This document shows, piece after piece, positions 6,323 through 11,108 of a stretch of DNA of 11,108 nt. Where the stretch lies: assembly GCA_002919115.1 (NCBI GenBank), contig PKER01000127.1:1-11108 (forward strand), in the 5' to 3' direction. The stretch comes from a bacterium. Lineage in GTDB: Bacteria > Actinomycetota > Thermoleophilia > Solirubrobacterales > 70-9. The notes beneath the pieces were generated by a model. The model was not told the origin of the DNA. It made no database searches and worked only from the letters and a program-made list of their open reading frames with translations. A program made the translations under genes and the position numbers. Every line of letters begins with the position of its first letter. The first letter of the stretch is position 1.

Positions 6323-6401
6323 TCGACCTTCGCCCCCGCTCGCCCTGGGTTCCGCGGGTCAGCCTCCGCGGCGAGGCTAACAGGGCGGGCCCGCGCCGCG
6401 C

Positions 6402-7175
6402 CTAGTGTTCGAGGACGAGGCCCAAGAACCGCTTCGTGCGCTCGTTCTGGGGGTTGTCCAGGACCTCCCGCGGCGGCCCCTGCTCGACCACCACGCCGCC
6501 GTCCATGAAGACGACCTCGTCCGCGACCTCGCGGGCGAAGTTCATCTCGTGGGTGACGACGACCATCGTCATGCCCTCGGCGGCGAGCTCCTTCATGACG
6601 TCGAGGACCTCCTTCACGAGCTCGGGGTCGAGCGCGCTCGTGACCTCGTCGAAGAGCATGAGGTGCGGGTCCATGGCCAGCGCGCGGGCGATCGCGACGC
6701 GCTGCTGCTGGCCGCCGGAGAGCCGCTCGGGGAACTCGTTGAGCTTGTTCGCGAGGCCGACGCGGGCGAGCAGCGCCTCCGCCCTCGGCCGCGCCTCGGA
6801 GCGGTCCCGCCCGAGCACCTTCTCCTGCGCGAGGCAGACGTTCTCCAGCACCGACTTGTGCGGGAAGAGGTTGAACTGCTGGAAGACCATGCCCATCCGC
6901 CGGCGCACGGCGTTGAGCTCGTCCTCCTTGCGGATCGCCGTGATGTCCTGCCCCTCGAACAGCACCCGGCCGCCGGTCGGGCGCTCGAGCAGGTTGATGC
7001 AGCGCAGGAGCGTCGACTTGCCCGAGCCGCTGGGCCCGATGACGCACGTCACCGAGCCGCGCGGGATGTCGAGGTCGACGCCGCGCAGCACGTCGAGCCG
7101 CCCGAAGCTCTTCTGGACGCCCTGCAGCTGCAGGATGATCCGGTCGCCGTTCATCGCTTGCCCGTTCGTCGTCAT
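6402..7175 (-). CDS. Polar amino-acid ABC transporter ATPase (GlnQ/HisP type)
   Basis: ATP-binding subunit of an amino-acid importer, 257 aa. Counting from the ATG at 7175, it shows Walker A GPSGSGKST at 47-55, the Q-loop in VFQQFNLFP (about 98-106), the signature LSGGQQQR at 152-159, Walker B LMLFDE (172-177) followed by TSALDPE, and the switch histidine in VTHEM (H209). The motif NLFPH and the overall length match the GlnQ/ArtP/TcyN group. A GTG at 7187 overlaps the permease stop and would add four residues, but GAGGGA (7180-7185) is well placed for the ATG at 7175. With that start, the permease stop and this gene are 8 bp apart, so the two are translationally linked. Substrate cannot be told from the ATPase. 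Confidence 0.95.
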   Translation of the reverse strand: MTTNGQAMNGDRIILQLQGVQKSFGRLDVLRGVDLDIPRGSVTCVIGPSGSGKSTLLRCINLLERPTGGRVLFEGQDITAIRKEDELNAVRRRMGMVFQQFNLFPHKSVLENVCLAQEKVLGRDRSEARPRAEALLARVGLANKLNEFPERLSGGQQQRVAIARALAMDPHLMLFDEVTSALDPELVKEVLDVMKELAAEGMTMVVVTHEMNFAREVADEVVFMDGGVVVEQGPPREVLDNPQNERTKRFLGLVLEH

Positions 7176-7183
7176 CGCTTCCC

Positions 7184-7984
7184 TCACGCTCCCGCCAGGC
7201 CGATGTTGGGGTTGGGCGGCTCCTCGGCCTCGCCCGCGTCCGCGTCACCGCCGCCGCGCTGGGTGCGGCGCTGCTCGCGCTTCAGCAGGACGTCGACGAG
7301 CCGGGCGAGCGGGATCGTGAGCACCAGGTAGAAGATCGCGCCGAGCATGAGGCCCGAGCCGTTGAAGTAGTCGGACTCGATCGAGAAGCCGGCGTCGAGC
7401 AGCTCCGAGCCGCCGATCGCGAACACCAGCGAGGTGTCCTTCATCAGGGCGATCAGGTCGTTGAGCAGCGGCGGGATCACCTTGCGCACGGCCTGCGGGA
7501 CGATGATGTAGCGCATCGCCTTGCCGTGGCTCATGCCGAGCGAGCGCGCGGCCTCCATCTGGCCGTGCGGGATCGCCTCGATGCCCGCGCGGTAGACCTC
7601 GGCGAGGTACGCGCCGTAGGTCAGGGTGAGGCCGATCACCCCGTACCAGAACCAGGTGGGCTCCCCGAACCAGGTCGGCAGGCCGAGCCACTTGGGCAGC
7701 ACGCCGTCGCTCTGGCCCGCGGCGAGGAAGCCGGAGACCAACAGGAGCACGAGCAGCGCGGGCAGGCCGCGGAACCCGTCGATGTAGGCGATCGTCAGGC
7801 CGCGGATCGGGGCGAGCGCCTTGCCGGGCAGCTGCCGCAGCACCGCGAGGACGAGTCCCCAGATCAGCGACAGCAGCGAGGCGACGAGCCAGAGCTTGAT
7901 CGTCATCCACAGGCCGCTGACGACGAAGCCGAACTCGTCGCTGATGATGTCGAAGTCGAAGTAGTAGTTGATGATGAATTCCAT
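7184..7984 (-). CDS. Polar amino-acid ABC transporter permease (HisM/GlnP type)
   Basis: Membrane subunit of the importer, 266 aa. The first helix region begins around residue 18, with further hydrophobic segments near 30-50, 64-88, 111-129, 185-200 and 211-230. The EAA coupling loop, which contacts the ATPase, is EAIPHGQMEAARSLGMS at about 136-152, followed by IIVPQA. A charged, disordered-looking C-terminal tail (about 236-266; Gly, Asp, Glu and Pro rich) is longer than usual. GGGAG (7989-7993) lies 4 nt before the ATG. Only one permease gene is present, so the channel is presumably a homodimer. A hairpin separates it from the binding-protein gene upstream. Confidence 0.95.
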   Translation of the reverse strand: MEFIINYYFDFDIISDEFGFVVSGLWMTIKLWLVASLLSLIWGLVLAVLRQLPGKALAPIRGLTIAYIDGFRGLPALLVLLLVSGFLAAGQSDGVLPKWLGLPTWFGEPTWFWYGVIGLTLTYGAYLAEVYRAGIEAIPHGQMEAARSLGMSHGKAMRYIIVPQAVRKVIPPLLNDLIALMKDTSLVFAIGGSELLDAGFSIESDYFNGSGLMLGAIFYLVLTIPLARLVDVLLKREQRRTQRGGGDADAGEAEEPPNPNIGLAGA

Positions 7985-8037
7985 GGCTCTCCCGGCTCTC
8001 CCTGTGCTCCCTGAGGGCCATTACTTTTCCACACAAG

Positions 8038-8065
8038 CGAAGGGGCGCCGCTTGGCGCCCCTTCG
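8038..8065 (-). terminator. Intra-operon hairpin between binding protein and permease
   Basis: A perfect 12-bp stem (8038-8049 with 8054-8065) with a 4-nt loop lies 24 bp past the binding-protein stop and 53 bp before the permease ATG. Reading on the minus strand it is not followed by a clear U-run. In importer operons such hairpins usually stop most transcription or protect the upstream mRNA, so that binding protein is made in excess over permease. That role is inferred here. Confidence 0.65.
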
Positions 8066-8089
8066 TCGTGCAGCCGATGTGCCCGCGGA

Positions 8090-8971
8090 TCAGTCGTCCG
8101 TGAGCAGCTCGTTCGTGCCCTCGAGAACCTCCTGGGGCGCGCTCGTCCCGAAGTACTTCTCGTAGAGCTCGTTGATCGTCCCGTTCTCCTTGAGCGTGCG
8201 CAGGGCGCCGTTCATCGCCTCGCGCAGGCCGTCGTTGTCAGGGGCGACCGCGAACCCGAAGAACACGTCGGTGGGGATCTCCTGGACGATCTGGATGCCC
8301 TCGGTCTCCTGGACCGCGACCGAGCCGGTGGCGAGGTCGGTCAGCACGGCGTCGACCTGGCCGGTGTTCAGCGCGGCGATCGCGTTGGGCCCCTCCGGGA
8401 AGCCGCGTACCTCGGCGGCGTCGGTCTCGTCCTCGGCGTACTCCTGCTGCGAGGTGCCGTCCTGGACGCCGACGATCTTGCCGCTCAGGTCCTCGATGCT
8501 CTGGATGTCGGAGTCCTCGGTCACCACCAGGGCCGTCGCGCTCTGGTAGTACGGGTCGGTGAAGTCGACGACTTTCTCACGCCGCGCGTCGATGTCGGAG
8601 GCGGCGGCAGCGGTGTCGAACTGGCCGTTGGCGGTGTCGCGAAAGATCGTGTTGAAGCCGGTGTCGACCCACTTGACCTCCAGGCCGAGCTCGTCGGCGA
8701 TCGCCTCGATCACCTCGACGTCGTAGCCGCTGAAGTTGGAGCGGCCGGGGCTGCCGATCTCGAACGGCGGGTACGGCGCGTCGGTGCCGACCGTCAGCAC
8801 GCCCTCCTCGGCAGTCTGGAAGTCCTGACCGGTCGCGCCGGACTCCTCGGTGGCGGTGGTGGCGTCTCCACTCCCGGCGCTCTCGTCATCGTCGTCGCCG
8901 CACGCGGCGAAAAAGACGGTCGCGAGCGCGAGCAGGAGCGCGAGCGCCATCCAGAGTCGAGTTCCTCTCAT
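8090..8971 (-). CDS. Amino-acid ABC transporter substrate-binding lipoprotein (SBP_bac_3)
   Basis: Extracytoplasmic solute-binding lipoprotein, 293 aa, first gene of the importer operon. It has a signal peptide with lipobox FAAC (C24), followed by an acidic, Ser/Thr/Gly-rich tether to about residue 52. The SBP_bac_3 fold begins at EGVLTVGTDAPYPPFE. R130 or R131 in DIDARREKVVDFTDPYY is placed to bind the ligand carboxylate, GTSQQEY lies at 172-178, and D212 in LTDLATG to bind the amino group. These mark an alpha-amino-acid binder; side-chain specificity is not readable. Cystine is attractive because cysM is divergent next door, but glutamate, glutamine or others remain possible. The ATG at 8971 is chosen because AGGAAGGG lies 5-9 nt before it and the signal peptide starts there. 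A longer in-frame form would run into cysM. Confidence 0.94.
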   Translation of the reverse strand: MRGTRLWMALALLLALATVFFAACGDDDDESAGSGDATTATEESGATGQDFQTAEEGVLTVGTDAPYPPFEIGSPGRSNFSGYDVEVIEAIADELGLEVKWVDTGFNTIFRDTANGQFDTAAAASDIDARREKVVDFTDPYYQSATALVVTEDSDIQSIEDLSGKIVGVQDGTSQQEYAEDETDAAEVRGFPEGPNAIAALNTGQVDAVLTDLATGSVAVQETEGIQIVQEIPTDVFFGFAVAPDNDGLREAMNGALRTLKENGTINELYEKYFGTSAPQEVLEGTNELLTDD

Positions 8972-9026
8972 CGGTTCCCTTCCTCTCGCTTCGGGGTCGC
9001 TGCCCGGTTCCGCCGGGCCGAACGGA

Positions 9027-9032
9027 AGGCTA
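9027..9032 (-). promoter_or_regulatory. Candidate -10 of the importer operon
   Basis: TAGCCT on the minus strand fits TANNNT and would give a transcript with about a 50-nt leader before the binding-protein ATG. No clear -35 box is seen. The expected -35 zone reaches towards the cysM motif at 9046-9060, so one regulator bound there could affect both directions. Weak evidence. Confidence 0.25.
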
Positions 9033-9045
9033 CCCGGCCTCGTAA

Positions 9046-9060
9046 CTACACTTCCTGAAG
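9046..9060 (+). promoter_or_regulatory. Shared motif and candidate cysM promoter/operator
   Basis: CTACACTTCCTGAAG differs at one base from the element before the rhodanese-ThiF gene (3146-3160). It contains the -10 candidate TACACT (9047-9052), 10 nt before the cysM ATG, and the dyad CTTC-CT-GAAG. No Shine-Dalgarno lies between it and the ATG, so cysM mRNA is probably leaderless or nearly so. It lies in the 91-bp divergent gap with the importer operon. Confidence 0.45.
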
Positions 9061-9062
9061 CG

Positions 9063-10031
9063 ATGGCGGAGCGCACTCTGAATCGCCCCTGCGGGGGCCG
9101 TTACGGCAGCGTGGTCGATGCGGTGGGGAACACGCCCCTCGTGGAGCTGCCGTCGCTCTCGCCGAAGCCCGGATGCGTGCGGATCTACGCGAAGCTCGAG
9201 GGGCGCAACCCGACGGGCTCCGTGAAGGACCGCGTCGCGAAGTCGATGATCGAGACCGCCGAGGCCGAGGGCGCGATCAGCCCGGGCCAGACGATTCTCG
9301 AGCCCACCTCCGGCAACACCGGCATCGCGCTCGCGATGATCGGCCGGATGAAGGGCTACCCGGTCAAGGTGGTGATGCCCGACAACGTGACCGAGGAGCG
9401 CACGCAGCTGCTGCGCATGTTCGGCGCCGAGATCATCTACTCCGAGGGCGCGAAGGGGTCGAACGGCGCGGTCGAGATGGCCCTCGACCTCGCCGAGAAG
9501 AACCCCGACTACTACATGCCCTACCAGTACGGCAACCCGGCCAACCCGCTCGCCCACTACAACGGCACGGCGGTCGAGATCCTGGAGGAGCTCGACGAGG
9601 TGCACGCCTTCGTCGCCGGCCTCGGCACGGGCGGGACGCTCATGGGCGTCGGCCGGCGGCTCAAGGAGCACGACCCCAACACGAAGATCGTCGCCGCGGA
9701 GCCGATGCAGGGCGAGCTCGTCCAGGGCCTGCGCTCGCTCGACGACGGCTTCATCCCGCCGATCATCGACCTCTCCCTGCTCGACCGCAAGATCATGGTC
9801 TCCAACCGCGACGCGATCGAGTGGACCCAGCGGCTGCTGCGCGAGGAGGGTCTGTTCGCGGGCGTCTCCGCCGGCGCGATCGCCGCGATCTGCGCGCGCA
9901 TCGCGGGGGAGATGGACGAGGGCAACGTCGTCTTCATCGTTCCCGACGACGGCTGGAAGTACCTCTCCTCGGGCGTCTACACGAAGCCCGTCTCCGAGCT
10001 CGAAGGGGTCGAGTCCACCATCTGGTGGTGA
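9063..10031 (+). CDS. cysM: CysM, CysO-dependent O-phosphoserine sulfhydrylase
   Basis: PLP enzyme of 322 aa that makes a CysO-cysteine adduct from O-phosphoserine and CysO-thiocarboxylate. It has the fold-type II signature NPTGSVKDR with Schiff-base lysine K55, the phosphate loop TSGNTG at 82-87, QYGNPAN at 155-161 and GLGTGGTLMG at 186-195. R224 in VQGLRSLDDGF lines up with Arg220 of M. tuberculosis CysM (remembered as ALRNMDEGF), the residue that selects O-phosphoserine over O-acetylserine. DDGWKYLSSG at 295-304 also matches that enzyme. The C-terminus ends in Trp-Trp; in the M. tuberculosis enzyme the tail folds into the active site. The ATG at 9063 is chosen because the conserved fold starts soon after and earlier in-frame codons fall inside the divergent lipoprotein gene. 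The stop overlaps the next gene by GTGA. Confidence 0.94.
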   Translation: MAERTLNRPCGGRYGSVVDAVGNTPLVELPSLSPKPGCVRIYAKLEGRNPTGSVKDRVAKSMIETAEAEGAISPGQTILEPTSGNTGIALAMIGRMKGYPVKVVMPDNVTEERTQLLRMFGAEIIYSEGAKGSNGAVEMALDLAEKNPDYYMPYQYGNPANPLAHYNGTAVEILEELDEVHAFVAGLGTGGTLMGVGRRLKEHDPNTKIVAAEPMQGELVQGLRSLDDGFIPPIIDLSLLDRKIMVSNRDAIEWTQRLLREEGLFAGVSAGAIAAICARIAGEMDEGNVVFIVPDDGWKYLSSGVYTKPVSELEGVESTIWW

Positions 10032-10750
10032 GCACCGTCGCGGCGATCGAGCGCGAGCTGGCTGCGCTCGCCGATCCCGAGCGCGCCGCCCACGCGCAGC
10101 GCTTCTTCCGCACCGAGCCGGGCGGCTACGGCGAGGGCGACCGCTTCCTCGGCATCCCGGTCCCCGAGCAGCGGCGCGTGGCGCGCCGGCACCGCGACGC
10201 CTCGCTGGCCGACTGCGAGCGCCTCCTGGAGAGCCCGATCCACGAGCACCGCTTCGTGGCGCTCGCGATCCTGGTCGAGCGCTTCAAGCGGGCGGACGCG
10301 GCGGAGCGTGAGGCGATCGCCGACCTGTACCTCGCGCGGCGCGAGCGGGTGAACAACTGGGACCTGGTCGACGCCTCCGCCGAGCACCTGCTTCCCGAGC
10401 GCGCGGCCCAGCGCCCCGAGCTCCTTGACGAGCTCGCCGCCTCGCCCTCGGTGTGGGACAGGCGGATCGCGGTGCTGACGACCTTCGGGTACATCAAGCA
10501 GGGCGATGCGCGGCCGACCCTTCGGCTGGCGGAGCGCCTCCTGCACGACGAGCACGACCTCATTCACAAGGCCGTCGGCTGGATGCTGCGCGAGGTCGGC
10601 AAGCGGGTCGACGCCGAGCTGTTGCGCGGGTTCCTCGACCGGCACGCCGCCGAGATGCCGCGGACGATGCTCCGCTACGCGATCGAGCGCCTGCCCGCCG
10701 AGGAGCGCCTGCACTACATGGAGGCGCGTTCCCGGGAGGCGGCTTCGTGA
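10028..10750 (+). CDS. alkD: AlkD-family DNA alkylation repair glycosylase
   Basis: HEAT-repeat DNA glycosylase of about 240 aa that would remove N3- and N7-alkylated bases. The whole protein is alpha-helical repeats. Residues known from Bacillus cereus AlkD have counterparts at matching spacing: W111 and D115 in NNWDLVD (W109/D113), R146 in VWDRRIAV (R148) and W185 in KAVGWMLREV (W187). MPRTMLRYAIERL at 210-222 is typical of the family. The start is GTG at 10028, overlapping the cysM TGA as GTGA; another GTG lies one codon earlier. There is no clear Shine-Dalgarno, so translation probably depends on coupling with cysM. A functional link with cysteine synthesis is not obvious; alkylation defence by thiols is a possible but unproved connection. 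Confidence 0.9.
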   Translation: MSTVAAIERELAALADPERAAHAQRFFRTEPGGYGEGDRFLGIPVPEQRRVARRHRDASLADCERLLESPIHEHRFVALAILVERFKRADAAEREAIADLYLARRERVNNWDLVDASAEHLLPERAAQRPELLDELAASPSVWDRRIAVLTTFGYIKQGDARPTLRLAERLLHDEHDLIHKAVGWMLREVGKRVDAELLRGFLDRHAAEMPRTMLRYAIERLPAEERLHYMEARSREAAS

Positions 10751-11108
10751 CCGATCCCGCCGCCCTGGAGAGGGTGGCGGCGCGGGTGCGCGAGCTCGCG
10801 GCGAGCTACGAGCCGCCCGACTTCGCGCACGTGCCCGACCCCGACGCGGCGATCTTCCTCTGCGCGGTCGACCACAAGACCGGGTACGAGCGCGAGCACC
10901 GCCTGGACGGCGAGGGGCCGTTCTCCGGCAGCGAGCTGATGTGGCTCGCCGGCCTGCGCGCGGCGCGCGCGGAGCCCGGCTTGCTCACCGCCCGCCGCCT
11001 GCGCGACGTGAGCGCCGACGAGGTGGCGCGGTGGTTCCGGGTGGACGACGAGACCGTCGCCGACCCCGAGCGCCGCGCGGCGCTGTGGCGCGACCTCGCC
11101 CGCGGGCT
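10747..11108 (+). CDS. Partial unknown protein; possible queuosine-salvage (DUF2419/Qng1)-like
   Basis: An open frame of 120 codons starts with GTG at 10747, overlapping the AlkD stop as GTGA, and runs off the right edge without a stop. Codon use is as GC-biased at third positions as in its neighbours, which supports a real gene. The visible part is soluble and charged, with AIFLCAVDHKTGY at about residues 35-47, GSELMWLAGLRAA near 63-75, then LTARRLRDVSADEVARWF and PERRAALWRDLARG at the edge. The hydrophobic-then-aromatic early segment and the late helix-rich part recall the queuosine nucleotide glycosylase family from memory, but too little is present to be sure. No function is claimed. Confidence 0.7.
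   Translation, partial: MTDPAALERVAARVRELAASYEPPDFAHVPDPDAAIFLCAVDHKTGYEREHRLDGEGPFSGSELMWLAGLRAARAEPGLLTARRLRDVSADEVARWFRVDDETVADPERRAALWRDLARG

Noticed and set aside
6323..6401. Possible terminator between the importer ATPase and the sulfatase
   Set aside because: Only short stems such as GCCTC/GAGGC are present, no better than background in such GC-rich DNA.
5288..6508. Plus-strand frame of about 406 codons across the sulfatase
   Set aside because: Antisense to a sulfatase with a complete active site; composition is typical of a mirror frame.
8850..9062. Extended N-terminus of cysM starting at 8850
   Set aside because: The extra 71 residues are antisense to the lipoprotein signal region and have no counterpart in CysM.
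8972..9076. Extended start at 9076 for the binding protein
   Set aside because: It would bury the lipoprotein signal peptide behind 35 residues and overlap the cysM start; the ATG at 8971 has a strong Shine-Dalgarno.

Overview
The window is about 70% GC, with strongly GC-biased third codon positions, GTG and TTG starts, and several start codons that lack a Shine-Dalgarno but sit just downstream of a TANNNT-type -10. It also carries CysO and CysM, the thiocarboxylate-dependent cysteine pathway known from Mycobacterium tuberculosis. Together these point to an actinomycetotal chromosome. A deep lineage such as Thermoleophilia (Solirubrobacterales or Gaiellales) is a reasonable guess, but the sequence alone does not prove it.

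Layout. 1-256: the end of a CRISPR array with four identical 36-nt repeats and three spacers; no cas genes are in view. 280-316: a large inverted repeat closes both the array and the convergent gene. 339-2019 (minus): a two-component system, a DesK/LiaS/NarX-type histidine kinase and a NarL/LuxR-type response regulator in overlapping frames. 2020-2203: a divergent control region with a near-perfect palindrome plus a third half-site. 2204-3064 (plus): the HtpX membrane protease, ended by a 14-bp UUCG hairpin. 3197-4698 (plus): a rhodanese-ThiF fusion followed by CysO. 4736-6322 (minus): a secreted sulfatase. 6402-8971 (minus): a polar amino-acid ABC importer in the order binding protein, permease, ATPase. 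9063-11108 (plus): cysM, an AlkD-type DNA glycosylase and a partial unknown gene, chained by GTGA overlaps.

How the genes fit together. The middle and right parts read as a sulfur and cysteine neighbourhood. The rhodanese-ThiF protein would adenylate the C-terminal Gly-Gly of CysO and pass sulfur to it as a thiocarboxylate. CysM would then use CysO-thiocarboxylate and O-phosphoserine to make a CysO-cysteine adduct. The protease Mec, which releases cysteine in M. tuberculosis, is not in the window. The importer (possibly for cystine) and the sulfatase (possible sulfate scavenging) sit between the two halves of the pathway. The cysM and rhodanese-ThiF genes share an almost identical 15-bp element, CTACACTTYCTGAAG, just upstream of each gene. 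This may be a common promoter or operator and is the most testable new signal here.

The left part looks like an envelope-stress module. The kinase has two membrane helices joined by a very short loop, and the divergent target gene is htpX. The palindrome lies where a response regulator would have to bind to activate the kinase promoter.
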